Of a stretch of 64,000 nt of DNA, positions 48,680 to 58,001 are shown piece after piece. Made by a program: the position numbers and the translations under genes. Location of the stretch: contig JADJWS010000007.1 of the NCBI GenBank assembly GCA_016716235.1, positions 339,818 to 403,817 on the forward strand. Reading direction: 5' to 3'. The notes beneath the pieces were generated by a model. The model saw only the letters and a program-made list of their open reading frames with translations, made no database searches and was not told the origin of the DNA. The stretch comes from Candidatus Defluviilinea gracilis. Lineage in GTDB: Bacteria > Chloroflexota > Anaerolineae > Anaerolineales > Villigracilaceae. How positions within the stretch are numbered: position 1 is the first letter of the stretch; each line of letters opens with the position of its first letter.

Positions 48680-49288
48680 ATGATCCCAGACTTCAAAAAT
48701 ATTGTTCCGATGGTTGTGGAAAACACCGGTCGCGGCGAACGCGCATATGACATTTACTCGTTGCTATTGAAAGAGCGCATCATTTTTCTCGGCACGCCGA
48801 TTGACGATCAAGTTGCGAATGTGATCGTGGCGCAGTTGCTGTTCTTGTCGCATGAAGACCCTGAAAAAGAAATTCGCATGTACATCAATTCGCCGGGCGG
48901 CGTGATCTATGCGGGACTTGCGATCTACGACACGATGCAGATCATCCCGAACCCGATCAGCACGGTGGCGGTTGGCGTGACCGCGTCGTTCGGGACCGTG
49001 TTGCTGGCGGCTGGCACCAAGGGACGCCGCTATGCCCTGCCGAATGCGACCATCCACATGCACCAACCGCTCGGCGGCGCGCAAGGACAAGCGACCGATA
49101 TTGAAATTCAAGCCAAACAGATTTTGCGATTGAAAGCATTGTTGCTCGGTATCATCGCAAAACACACCGGTCAACCTCTCGAGGTGATCGAACGCGACAG
49201 CGACCGCGATTATTACCTCGAAGCACAACAGGCTGTGGACTATGGCTTGGTAGATCAGGTTGTGGAAACGCCGGAGAAAGTTAAGTAG
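48680..49288 (+). CDS. clpP: ATP-dependent Clp protease proteolytic subunit
   Basis: 202-residue serine protease forming the ClpP barrel. The catalytic Ser is in GVTASFGTVLL (Ser103) and His in TIHMHQPLGG (His128); the Asp is in the DSDRDYYL region. GERAYDIYSLLLKERIIFLG and YINSPGGVIYAGLAIYDTM are conserved. The segment around Ser reads V-T-A-S-F-G rather than Q-A-A-S-M-G, a mild variation. It is 54 bases after tig with an AAGGAG site, and a terminator follows. Confidence 0.95.
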   Translation: MIPDFKNIVPMVVENTGRGERAYDIYSLLLKERIIFLGTPIDDQVANVIVAQLLFLSHEDPEKEIRMYINSPGGVIYAGLAIYDTMQIIPNPISTVAVGVTASFGTVLLAAGTKGRRYALPNATIHMHQPLGGAQGQATDIEIQAKQILRLKALLLGIIAKHTGQPLEVIERDSDRDYYLEAQQAVDYGLVDQVVETPEKVK

Positions 49289-49330
49289 TTAGATAGTTAG
49301 GTAGTTTGATAGTTTGGTAGTTTGATAGTT

Positions 49331-49358
49331 AAGCCCGCTGAGAGATCGGCGGGCTTTT
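49331..49358 (+). terminator. Terminator after clpP
   Basis: AAGCCCG and CGGGCTT form a stem with a 12-base loop, followed by TT. It is preceded by six TAGTTTGA-type eight-base repeats (about 49288-49330). Confidence 0.85.
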
Positions 49359-49398
49359 GATTCAGTTATAATCGCGCATTGCGAAAGGAATTTTCACG

Positions 49399-50241
49399 AT
49401 GACATTTTCGATCGTGGCATGTGATCTTGAAGAACAAACATGGGGTATCGCGGTTGCTTCGAAGTTTCCCGCAGTCGGCGCGGTGGTTCCGTGGGCGCAG
49501 GCTGGCGCGGGCGCGGTGGCAACGCAATCGTTTGCAAACACATCGTTCGGTCCGCGCGGACTCGAATTGATGACTGGCGGAGTGTCGGCAGATGAAGCGC
49601 TCGCGCGTCTTTTGCAAAACGACCCTGACCGGGAATTGCGCCAAGTGGGTCTCGTGGATAAAAGCGGACACGCCGCTTCTTTCACAGGGCAGGGCTGTTT
49701 CAATTGGGCGGGCGGACTCGCCGGGCAGGGCTACGCGATTCAAGGCAACATTCTCAAAAGCGGACGCATCGTGCCTGCGATGGAAAAAGCATTCTTGAAG
49801 ACGAACGGAAATTTACCCAAGCGACTCCATGCCGCACTGTTGGCTGGCGACCGCGCTGGCGGCGACAAACGCGGACGTCAATCCGCGGCGATTTATGTGG
49901 TCAAACCAAACGGAGGCTATGGCGGCTTTGTGGATCGCTGGATAGACTATCGCGTGGACGATCACGATGACCCCGTTGTTCGACTTGGCGAATTGCTTGA
50001 ACTTCATTGGTTATATTTTGGCAAGAGTCCCGTTTCGGAGCGTGTCGCTCTGACAGGGAAGTCGCTTGTCCAATTCACAAAAATACTTACACGCGAAGGC
50101 TATCTGAAAAAAGGAAAGAACTTCCGCGACGCGTTTAATGCATTCATCGGCAACGAAAACTTCGAGGAACGCGCCGACCCCGACGCGCAATGGATTGACA
50201 AACCGGTGTTGAAATATCTAACAGGCAAGTTCGGCAAATGA
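49399..50241 (+). CDS. DUF1028 (Ntn-hydrolase-like) protein
   Basis: 280-residue protein of the DUF1028 family, thought to have an Ntn-hydrolase fold. Typical are MTFSIVACDLEEQTWGIAVA, SKFPAVGAVVPWAQAGAGAV, ATQSFANTSFG and HAASFTGQGCFNWAGGLAGQ followed by GYAIQGNIL. A C-terminal extension (about 205-280) carries DDPVVRLGELLELHWLYFGK. Substrate unknown. It overlaps the following HAD gene by four bases, so they form one unit. Confidence 0.88.
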   Translation: MTFSIVACDLEEQTWGIAVASKFPAVGAVVPWAQAGAGAVATQSFANTSFGPRGLELMTGGVSADEALARLLQNDPDRELRQVGLVDKSGHAASFTGQGCFNWAGGLAGQGYAIQGNILKSGRIVPAMEKAFLKTNGNLPKRLHAALLAGDRAGGDKRGRQSAAIYVVKPNGGYGGFVDRWIDYRVDDHDDPVVRLGELLELHWLYFGKSPVSERVALTGKSLVQFTKILTREGYLKKGKNFRDAFNAFIGNENFEERADPDAQWIDKPVLKYLTGKFGK

Positions 50242-51026
50242 TTCCCTCTCATATCAAAGCCCTCATCCTTGACATGGACGGCGTCATTTGGCGGGCAGAC
50301 TCGCCCATTGGAAATTTGCCTGAAATTTTCAAACGCATCGAAGCCCGCGGATTGAAATATGTTTTCGCCACCAACAACGGAACGAAGACTCCCGAACAAT
50401 ATGTGGCGACGCTGGAAAAGCTCGGCGTGCGCGTTTCGACTCAACAGGTTGTGACATCCGCGCTTGGGACGGCGTATATGCTTGGTCAAAGATTTCCACG
50501 CGGGACGAAAGTTTTCATGGTCGGCGAGGATGGGACTCGTACCGCACTGGAGGAAAAGGGATTTGAGATTTTGTCCGTTGAGCGCGCGCAAGAGGCGCAA
50601 ATCGTGGTGATGGGCATTGACCGCGAGGTCAACTTCAACAAAATGCGCGAGGCGACGTTGCTCGTGCGGCGCGGCGTTCCATTTTATGCGACGAACCCCG
50701 ACAAGACCTTCCCCACCCCGCGCGGAGAAATCCCCGGCGCGGGCGCGTGGCTCTCGGTGGTTACAACTGCAACGGGCGTCGAACCGATTTACGCGGGCAA
50801 GCCATTTCCGTTTATGATGGAACTTTCGCTGGAACGACTCGGTACAAAAAAAGAAGAAACGTTGGTCGTCGGCGACAGACTCGAAACCGACATCGCCGCA
50901 GGTCAGGCAGTGGGATGTCCATGCGCGTTGGTGTTGAGCGGCGTGTCCACAAAAGAACAGGCTGAGGCGTGGACGCCAAAGATTGACATTGTGGCGGATG
51001 ATCTGGCGAGTTTGGTTCAGGAGTAA
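50238..51026 (+). CDS. HAD-superfamily phosphatase (NagD/phosphoglycolate phosphatase-like)
   Basis: 262-residue HAD IIA enzyme. Motif I is LILDMDGVIWR with both aspartates, motif II includes FATNNGTKTPEQY, motif III lysine is in AGKPFPFMMELSLERL and motif IV is TLVVGDRLETDIAAGQAVG. This is the NagD/PNPase-like layout, usually acting on small phosphorylated metabolites. The exact substrate is unknown. The start overlaps the DUF1028 stop (ATGA). Confidence 0.9.
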   Translation: MIPSHIKALILDMDGVIWRADSPIGNLPEIFKRIEARGLKYVFATNNGTKTPEQYVATLEKLGVRVSTQQVVTSALGTAYMLGQRFPRGTKVFMVGEDGTRTALEEKGFEILSVERAQEAQIVVMGIDREVNFNKMREATLLVRRGVPFYATNPDKTFPTPRGEIPGAGAWLSVVTTATGVEPIYAGKPFPFMMELSLERLGTKKEETLVVGDRLETDIAAGQAVGCPCALVLSGVSTKEQAEAWTPKIDIVADDLASLVQE

Positions 51027-51078
51027 GTCATTACGTAATACTGCTTACTTCGTACTGCGCATTTGGAACTTTCAAACT

Positions 51079-52170
51079 ATGTTGATTTACGATCTCGACC
51101 TCGATTCAATCACAAACCTTCTACAAGAATGGGACGAACCCGCCTATCGCGCGAAGCAGATCTGGCAGGGGCTATATCAGCATCTCTATGATTCGCCTGA
51201 GCAATTCACGAATCTATCCAAGTCTCTGCGCGAGAAACTTGCGAAGCATGTGACCTTCTCTCCGTTCAAAGTGAAAACCTATCTTGATTCATCCGATGGC
51301 TTTACGCGCAAAACATTGCTTGAATTGCCAGATAAAAATTTGATCGAAGCCGTGCTGATGAAATACGGCGACCCAGCGGACAATCCGCAGATCAAAGCGT
51401 CTGCCCCAAACAGCGAGAATTTACGCGGCGCGAAGAATCGGCGCACACTTTGCATTTCCACGCAAGCGGGTTGCGCGATGGGATGCGTCTTCTGCGCGAC
51501 GGGTCAAATGGGATTCAAACGTCATCTTTCGAGCGGCGAGATCGTGGCGCAGGTTTTATATTACGCGCGCATGTTGAAAGAGCGGAACGAGGTCGTCACC
51601 AACATCGTCCTCATGGGCATGGGCGAGCCGTTCCACAATTACGACAACACGATGGACGCCATAGACCGACTCAACGACTCCAGCGGATTCAACTTCGGCG
51701 CCCGTCGCTTCACCATCTCGACGGTGGGGCTGGTTCCCCAAATTCGGCGTTTCGCCGACGAGAGGCGACAGGTGAACCTCGCCATCTCCCTCCACGCCGC
51801 GGATGATGTGTCGCGTGTTGCAATGCTTCCCGTCAACAAGCGATATAAAATTGACGATGTGATCGAAGCCTGCAAATATTATGTCGAGCAAACGCATCGG
51901 CGCATCACATTCGAGTGGGCGTTGATTCACGGAGTCAATGATTCGCCTGAAGTGGCGAAGAAACTCGCGGCGCGTCTCAAAGGGTTGATGTGTCACGTCA
52001 ACGCCATCCCCCTCAACCCCACTACGGGATATAACGGTCAAGCCACATCGCGCGAAAGGGCGGCAAAATTCAAAGAGTCGCTGGAGCAGGCTGGGATCCC
52101 ATGCACGATTCGCATGAGGCGGGGAATCGATATCCACGCGGGATGCGGTCAGTTGGCTGGGGCTGTTTAA
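51079..52170 (+). CDS. rlmN: 23S rRNA (A2503-C2)/tRNA methyltransferase RlmN
   Basis: Radical SAM methyltransferase of 363 residues. The cluster motif C-x3-C-x2-C is in AGCAMGCVFCATGQMG, followed by VVTNIVLMGMGEPFHNYDN, GARRFTISTVGLVPQIRRFA and the resolving cysteine in RMRRGIDIHAGCGQLAG. EPAYRAKQIWQGLYQ at the N-terminus is the usual accessory domain. The ATG at 51079 (MLIYDLDLDSI) fits the family. It lies 52 bases after the HAD gene. Confidence 0.94.
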   Translation: MLIYDLDLDSITNLLQEWDEPAYRAKQIWQGLYQHLYDSPEQFTNLSKSLREKLAKHVTFSPFKVKTYLDSSDGFTRKTLLELPDKNLIEAVLMKYGDPADNPQIKASAPNSENLRGAKNRRTLCISTQAGCAMGCVFCATGQMGFKRHLSSGEIVAQVLYYARMLKERNEVVTNIVLMGMGEPFHNYDNTMDAIDRLNDSSGFNFGARRFTISTVGLVPQIRRFADERRQVNLAISLHAADDVSRVAMLPVNKRYKIDDVIEACKYYVEQTHRRITFEWALIHGVNDSPEVAKKLAARLKGLMCHVNAIPLNPTTGYNGQATSRERAAKFKESLEQAGIPCTIRMRRGIDIHAGCGQLAGAV

Positions 52171-52238
52171 GTCTAATTTTGTGTGGTTAGAGGAAATGCG
52201 GCTGCAACTGACTACACGCTAAATCAATTAAAAGTCAA

Positions 52239-52847
52239 ATGAAGGTATTCCCCCTCGCGCGCGTTAATTACACAGAAGGCATGGAATATTCCGATCCGGC
52301 ACGGCTCATCGAAAGGTGTATCGAAGGAGACGAACAAGCCATCGAAATATTTGTGCGTCGCCATGAAACGGATATATTTCGATTAGCGTTTTCCGTTTTA
52401 CAAGATCCGAGCGAAGCGTATGAAGCGGCTCAGGACACGTTTATCACGGCATTGAAGGCGCTGTCACGTTATCAGGAAAGATCGTCGCTCAAGGCATGGC
52501 TTTGCGCGATCGCGTTGAACATTAGCCGAAGCCGGTTGCGCAAACGAAAAGTATTGGAAAGACTGCATAATACGCTGACGGTTGTGTTTCAGATCGAAAC
52601 ACGAAAACAGCCAACGCTTGAAGAGCGTGTTATCCAAACCGAAAAAGAAAAAGCAGCCTGGAACGCGTTGAACGAACTGGATGAAAAGCACCGCGTGGTT
52701 ATGGTATTGAGATACTTTCAAGAGTTGTCTGTCCGCGAGATCGCCGAAATACTTTCGATCAGCGAAGGAACGGTCCATTCCCGGCTGCATACTGCCCGTG
52801 AACGGTTGAGGAGCGCCCTGAAAGATATCTATGGAGACAAAGTCTGA
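52239..52847 (+). CDS. ECF-type RNA polymerase sigma factor
   Basis: 202 residues with sigma region 2 (about 20-90: IEIFVRRHETDIFRLAFSVL ... AAQDTFITALKALSRYQ) and region 4 (about 140-195: ELDEKHRVVMVLRYFQELSV then REIAEILSISEGTVHSRLHT). Start uncertain: ATG 52239 lacks a ribosome binding site; ATG 52281 (MEYSDPARLIERC) has AGAAGG close by and fits ECF starts better. The stop overlaps the ATG of the anti-sigma gene (TGATG). Confidence 0.9.
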   Translation: MKVFPLARVNYTEGMEYSDPARLIERCIEGDEQAIEIFVRRHETDIFRLAFSVLQDPSEAYEAAQDTFITALKALSRYQERSSLKAWLCAIALNISRSRLRKRKVLERLHNTLTVVFQIETRKQPTLEERVIQTEKEKAAWNALNELDEKHRVVMVLRYFQELSVREIAEILSISEGTVHSRLHTARERLRSALKDIYGDKV

Positions 52848-53512
52848 TGCGCATTACGCATGACGATGCCCGCACGTTGATCGATTTCAGCCTTGACGAT
52901 TCGATATCGCCGGAGAAGCGAGCGATTCTGGCAGACCATCTCGCCGCATGCAATTCATGCCAGACCTACGCGCGCGAGTCAAAGGACGTCGAATCCGTCC
53001 TACGCTCGTCAATGAAAAAGCAGTGGGCAGTTAATCCCCTGCCCCTCTCGTTGGATCTCATTCGAGGAGGAGTGAGTAAGGGAAATTTCAAAAGCCCCAT
53101 CTTGGCTACGCGATTGGCAATGCTGGGCGTGTTCTTCGCTGTGATCGCGTTGAGCATCTGGCAATTCAGCAAACCAAATCCGCATAAAAGCGCGACATTG
53201 CCTGTTGTGATCCTACCCAACCCAACACCATCATTGCAAGCGACAAGCACAAACCATGTTTCACCGGACTGCCAGAATGTCATTTACAAGATACAGCCCG
53301 GGGATACGCTCGAAAACATCGCACAGCGCTTCGAGGTAGATGAAGTGTCCATTTTGGAAGCCAACAACCTACAGGAGACGACCGTGCAGACCGGCATTCA
53401 GCTAATCATCCCAACCTGCGCCCCTACCCCGACGTTTACCGCCTACCCCCCAACCATCATCACCACCTTTACCCCGCTCATGCAATTGACTACGTACACG
53501 CCCAATCAATAA
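52847..53512 (+). CDS. Membrane anti-sigma factor with zinc finger and external LysM domain
   Basis: 221 residues. The N-terminal anti-sigma domain has the zinc motif H-x3-C-x2-C in ADHLAACNSCQTY (about 28-40). One membrane helix follows (about 87-107, LAMLGVFFAVIALSIWQF). Outside the membrane is a LysM domain, VIYKIQPGDTLENIAQRFEV then DEVSILEANNLQ (about 146-190), and a Thr/Pro-rich end. LysM binds peptidoglycan-like glycans, so the pair may sense the cell surface. Coupled to the sigma gene. Confidence 0.88.
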   Translation: MRITHDDARTLIDFSLDDSISPEKRAILADHLAACNSCQTYARESKDVESVLRSSMKKQWAVNPLPLSLDLIRGGVSKGNFKSPILATRLAMLGVFFAVIALSIWQFSKPNPHKSATLPVVILPNPTPSLQATSTNHVSPDCQNVIYKIQPGDTLENIAQRFEVDEVSILEANNLQETTVQTGIQLIIPTCAPTPTFTAYPPTIITTFTPLMQLTTYTPNQ

Positions 53513-53538
53513 TCCTTAACGGAAAATTACACGCAAAC

Positions 53539-53567
53539 TTGTCAGAACTTTCGGATTGAAGTATAAG
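53539..53567 (+). promoter_or_regulatory. Sigma-70-type promoter of the Agl23-NHL gene
   Basis: TTGTCA (53539-53544), 17-base spacer, TATAAG (53562-53567), 31 bases before the ATG. Confidence 0.65.
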
Positions 53568-53598
53568 TCACCCCATCTTACACAGGTCTACTCCCCCA

Positions 53599-56500
53599 AT
53601 GAATAACCAACAACCAAACTGGCTCCAGCGCCCCATACATTCCTCCCTACCGGCTCTAACGAATGAAATCGCCTTGTTCGCAGGGATCATGATCCTCGCC
53701 ATCTTTACCCGTTTTTACGACCTTGAAGCGCGCGTAATGAGCCACGATGAGAGTTTGCACACCTACTTTTCATGGTTGCTATATCGCGGACAAGGCTATC
53801 AGCACGCGCCCATGATGCACGGACCGTACCAGTTTCACATTATCGCCTTATCGTATTTTCTGTTTGGCGTGTCAGATTTCACAGCGCGCATTCCCACGGT
53901 GCTATTCAGCATTGCCACAGTCTGGATGGTCTGGTATTGGCGCAGGTATCTCGGCAACTGGGGCATGATCGTCGCCGCCCTGCTCATGGTCATCTCTCCT
54001 TATATGCTTTACTACGGGCGCTACGTTCGCAACGAGTCGTTCGTCGGATTTTCGGGGATCTTATTGCTGTATTCCATTCTGCGATACCTGGAAGTCGGCG
54101 AGAAGAAATATCTTTATCTCGTAACGGCGGCAACCCTACTACACTTCACCTCGAAAGAAACCGCGTTCATTTATACAGCGCAGGCTTGGCTCTTTCTAGG
54201 GTTTTATTTTCTGGCTCGCGTTTTTCATTCGGGAAAACTGCCAAACCTGCGCGAGGATCGCCCTCTAGACTTGATGATCCTGCTAGGCACCTTCGTTCTT
54301 CCGATGGCAACACCCTTCCCGATCAAATGGCTGGAACCCTGGTTACACGTAACCATTCCAACAGAGGTGTCTCAAGTGCAATCGCTCGACGCGAGAGCGC
54401 TATGGATCATCGGAATTTTCGTGGCGCTCTTCTTTCTCGTTTCCATCCTCATCGGCATGCTGTGGAATCGGGAATGGTGGAAATACGGCGCAATGTACTG
54501 GGGCGTCTTCACCATTCTGTACACGACCGTATTCACCAACCCCGCCGGCTTTTTCACCGGGGTACTCGGCTCGCTTGGCTACTGGCTGGTTCAACAAGGC
54601 GTCGAACGCGGCGGTCAGCCGGATTATTTCTATTGGCTGGTGCAAATCCCCATGTACGAATTCCTGCCCGCGCTTGGAACAATCTTCGCCGCATGGCTGG
54701 GTTTCAAGAAGATTCTGAGTTTCAAGCCCCGGCAATCAGCGCCTGAGGTGGAAACTGCGCTTCCACAAGAGATTTCCGAACCCGCCCCCGAACTCGTCGA
54801 AGAGCAAGCGCGTAATTTCAACTTCGTCAACATGTTCAGCCTGCTCTTATTTTGGTCGATCATCAGCATTATCGCTTTCACGGTTGCCGGCGAGAAAATG
54901 CCCTGGCTGACGTATCACATGGCATGGCCCATGATATTACTGACCGGCTGGGGAATCGGGCAAGTCATCGAATCGATCACACAAAAACTCGATGAAGCCT
55001 CGCCCTGGCGCTCAGCCCTTATCGTTTTTGTTTTGGCGGTATTTTGTGTCGCAGCTTTCAGCATTCTGCGATCCCTCTTCGGGCCCACCCCTCCATTCCA
55101 GGGCGCCAATCTCGACCAACTTCAAGCCACGTCGGCATTTATCTTTCCGCTGATCATGACGCTTGGCGCGGCCGGCTTACTGTTCATTCTGACGCGAAAA
55201 GACGCCGCGAGTCTCGCGCATGTGGGCTTGATTCTCACCCTCATCGTTGCCGCCGTCTCAAGCGTGCTCAATGGCGCGCAACTGTTACAGGCGCAAACCA
55301 CCAGCGCAACAGATCCCGGCATGGTCGCCTTGTATGGATGGAGATTCGGCGGGGTCTTCATTGGCATGCTGGCTGGCATCGCCGGCTTGGTGTGGGTATC
55401 GCGCCTGCCGAAAAAAACCCCCCTGGTAGAGTTCGTTGTGCTGGCGCTCTTCGGCTTGCTCGCCGCGCAAACTGCCCGAACCTCGTTCCGCGCGAACTAC
55501 ATCAACTACAACGACGCAACTGAATATCTCGTCTATGCCCATGGCGCGGGCGGAGTGAAAGAAGTCCTTCACCAGATATCCGAAATTTCAGAGCGCACGA
55601 CCGGAGGCTTGAACGCGATCATTGCCTATGACGCCAGCGCGCCGGACACCGGGGTTTCCTGGCCCGTCGTTTGGTATCTGCGCGATTTCACACAACAACG
55701 GTCGTTTGACCAGCCCACCCGCTCGCTCCGCGAAGCGGTTGCGGTGATCGTGGACCAAAAGAACTTCGATAAGATCGACGCCGCCCTAGGCGACGGGTTC
55801 TATCGTTTCGACTACATCCGCATGTGGTGGCCCAACCAGGATTACTTCGGGCTGGACAAAACCCGCGTACTCAACGCCATCACCAACCCGGAGATCCGCG
55901 CCGGCATCTTCGACATTTGGTTCGACCGAGATTACACACGCTACGCCCAAGCCACCGGCAACAGCAGAATGACCCTCACCACATGGGATCCGTCCGATCA
56001 AATGCGACTCTACATCCGCAAAGATGTGGCGGCTCAAATTTGGAATTACGGCGTCGGACCCTCCGACGCGCCGCAGGTAGTCGATCCCTACGAAGCGGGC
56101 AAGCAAACCATAAGCGCGAACCAGACCTTCACCTCAAACATGTATGCGCCGCTCGGTTTGAACGCGCCTCGCGGCATTGCCATAGGCAAAGACAGCGACA
56201 TCTATGTCGCCGATTCGCGCAACCACCGCATCCTGCGCATCGCCGCAGACGGAAGCGTGCTGAATGAATGGGGCAGTTTCGCCGATCTCGCGCAGGGCGA
56301 CGCGCCGATCGGCACCTTCAACGAACCCTGGGGTGTTGCAGTGGGACCGGATGGCTCCGTCTATGTGACAGATACGTGGAATCACCGCGTGCAGAAGTTC
56401 ACCAAAGATGGAACTCCGATCAAAACCTGGGGGCAATTTGGTCAACCGTCGCCGGAGTTTCCCGATTCGAACTATTTCTTATGGGGTCCGCGCGGCATTG

Positions 56501-57015
56501 CCGTGGATTCACAAGGGCGCGTACTTGTGGCAGACACTGGCAACAAAAGAATCGTGGTGTACGATCAGGAGGGGAACTATCTCACAGAATTTGGCTCCGG
56601 CGGATTCGATCCCGGTCAGTTCGACGAGCCGGTTGATGTTGCCGTAGGAAGCGACGGGGTCGCGTACGTCACCGACACGTGGAATCAACGCATCCAATCC
56701 TTCATCCCCACCGAAGGAACAGAACTCCTCTACCTGCCGCTCGCTCAATGGGACGTCAACGGTTGGTTCGGTCAATCGCTGGAGAACAAACCGTACATAG
56801 CCGTGGGAGGCGACAACCACGTGTTCATCACCGACCCGGAGGGCTACCGTGTGATCGAATTTACTTCCAACGGTGAATTCGTCCGCACCTGGGGCGATTT
56901 TGGAACCAGCCTCGAGGAATTCGGTCTCACATCCGGCATTGCGGTGGACCCACTCGGATTCGTCTGGGTTGCAGACACAGGCAACAACCGAATCCTTCGG
57001 TTCGCTTTGCCATAA
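53599..57015 (+). CDS. Agl23-like membrane glycosyltransferase (TIGR03663 type) fused to NHL repeats
   Basis: 1138-residue protein. The N-terminal 500-odd residues form a GT-C-type multipass membrane domain with FYDLEARVMSHDESLHTYFS, containing the acidic D-E pair, and HAPMMHGPYQFHIIALSYFL. This is the pattern of the flippase-associated Agl23/TIGR03663 group. More helices extend to about 640. A soluble region follows (about 650-850), and the last ~290 residues are about five NHL repeats: GIAIGKDSDIYVADSRNHRI, GVAVGPDGSVYVTDTWNHRV, GIAVDSQGRVLVADTGNKRI and similar. NHL forms a beta-propeller, probably outside the membrane. Sugar donor and acceptor are unknown. Confidence 0.85.
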   Translation: MNNQQPNWLQRPIHSSLPALTNEIALFAGIMILAIFTRFYDLEARVMSHDESLHTYFSWLLYRGQGYQHAPMMHGPYQFHIIALSYFLFGVSDFTARIPTVLFSIATVWMVWYWRRYLGNWGMIVAALLMVISPYMLYYGRYVRNESFVGFSGILLLYSILRYLEVGEKKYLYLVTAATLLHFTSKETAFIYTAQAWLFLGFYFLARVFHSGKLPNLREDRPLDLMILLGTFVLPMATPFPIKWLEPWLHVTIPTEVSQVQSLDARALWIIGIFVALFFLVSILIGMLWNREWWKYGAMYWGVFTILYTTVFTNPAGFFTGVLGSLGYWLVQQGVERGGQPDYFYWLVQIPMYEFLPALGTIFAAWLGFKKILSFKPRQSAPEVETALPQEISEPAPELVEEQARNFNFVNMFSLLLFWSIISIIAFTVAGEKMPWLTYHMAWPMILLTGWGIGQVIESITQKLDEASPWRSALIVFVLAVFCVAAFSILRSLFGPTPPFQGANLDQLQATSAFIFPLIMTLGAAGLLFILTRKDAASLAHVGLILTLIVAAVSSVLNGAQLLQAQTTSATDPGMVALYGWRFGGVFIGMLAGIAGLVWVSRLPKKTPLVEFVVLALFGLLAAQTARTSFRANYINYNDATEYLVYAHGAGGVKEVLHQISEISERTTGGLNAIIAYDASAPDTGVSWPVVWYLRDFTQQRSFDQPTRSLREAVAVIVDQKNFDKIDAALGDGFYRFDYIRMWWPNQDYFGLDKTRVLNAITNPEIRAGIFDIWFDRDYTRYAQATGNSRMTLTTWDPSDQMRLYIRKDVAAQIWNYGVGPSDAPQVVDPYEAGKQTISANQTFTSNMYAPLGLNAPRGIAIGKDSDIYVADSRNHRILRIAADGSVLNEWGSFADLAQGDAPIGTFNEPWGVAVGPDGSVYVTDTWNHRVQKFTKDGTPIKTWGQFGQPSPEFPDSNYFLWGPRGIAVDSQGRVLVADTGNKRIVVYDQEGNYLTEFGSGGFDPGQFDEPVDVAVGSDGVAYVTDTWNQRIQSFIPTEGTELLYLPLAQWDVNGWFGQSLENKPYIAVGGDNHVFITDPEGYRVIEFTSNGEFVRTWGDFGTSLEEFGLTSGIAVDPLGFVWVADTGNNRILRFALP

Positions 57016-57133
57016 CCTCGCGCGCGACTCGTCCACGTCAAAGAAGCGCGTCTGGTAACGAGCGAACAACAGAGTCCAGTCACAGACTATGCAACTCAAT
57101 GGCTCTGCGGAAAAACCCGTAAGGTTAGCAAAG

Positions 57134-57168
57134 AAGAGAGACACCCGCTATCACAAGGTGTCTCTCTT
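57134..57168. terminator. Hairpin between convergent genes
   Basis: AAGAGAGACACC (57134-57145) pairs with GGTGTCTCTCTT (57157-57168) around an 11-base loop, between the Agl23-NHL gene and alaX. Confidence 0.75.
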
Positions 57169-57217
57169 GGTTTCGACGAAGCTCCAATCGCGCGGGAAAG
57201 CCGGCAACAAATACCCG

Positions 57218-57937
57218 CTATTCAACTTCAATGTAGATCCTTTTGTTGATCGCGCCTTTGCTTTTGTAATCACTCACGCGGATCGTTCCCACTTCGCTGG
57301 TGTTGCGCACATGAGTTCCGCCATCGGCTTGCAGGTCAAGCCCCACAATTTCGACCGTCCGCACCTCTTTAATTCCCTCGGGTAAGAGATTGATCTTCGT
57401 CCGAATCAAATCGGGGATTTGGAACGCCTCTTCACGCGGAAGAATATTAACCCGAATCTCTCGCGCCTGTCGCACTTCGTTATTGATCGCTATTTCGATC
57501 TCGCGCGCCAGCTCGCCGCGCATGGTCGCAAACTCGAAATCCAAATGCCCTTTCAACGGTTCCATATTCCCGCCTGTCACCTGGGCGCCATAATCGCGGA
57601 AGATCGTGCCGCACAGCACGTGCAACGCGGTGTGAGTGCGCATCAGCTTGTGTCGGCGGACCCAGTCCAGGGTCCCGCGCGAAGCGACGCCGACAGAAGG
57701 CAAAGGCGCGGCGCCGCCGAGAAAATGCAAAATGTCGTCATCTCGCTTTTTCACTTTCTCCACCGGGTAGATCACGCCCGCCATCGTCAGGGAGCCGAAG
57801 TCGCACGGTTGGCCTCCGCCGCCGGGATAGAACGCCGTGCGGTCTATAATCACCGCGCGTTCCTCGGCGAACACAGCAACAACCCCGGCTTCGAATTCCT
57901 GAAGATAACTATCGGTTTGATACAGCAGTTCGGTCAT
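57218..57937 (-). CDS. alaX: AlaX-type alanyl-tRNA editing protein
   Basis: 239-residue trans-editing hydrolase that removes serine or glycine from mischarged tRNA-Ala. The zinc site is H-x3-H in MRTHTALHVLCG plus the later VGLDLQADGGTHVRNTSEVG. The N-terminal domain has IDRTAFYPGGGGQPCDFGSL, as in AlaRS editing domains, so this is the longer AlaX-M/L form without a catalytic synthetase part. The start is the ATG at 57937. Confidence 0.9.
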   Translation of the reverse strand: MTELLYQTDSYLQEFEAGVVAVFAEERAVIIDRTAFYPGGGGQPCDFGSLTMAGVIYPVEKVKKRDDDILHFLGGAAPLPSVGVASRGTLDWVRRHKLMRTHTALHVLCGTIFRDYGAQVTGGNMEPLKGHLDFEFATMRGELAREIEIAINNEVRQAREIRVNILPREEAFQIPDLIRTKINLLPEGIKEVRTVEIVGLDLQADGGTHVRNTSEVGTIRVSDYKSKGAINKRIYIEVE

Positions 57938-58001
57938 AGCGACTCCGTTCTCGTGAAGTGTACAGCAAATGATAAAATCAGCCAATGGAATTGGAGGCAG
58001 A

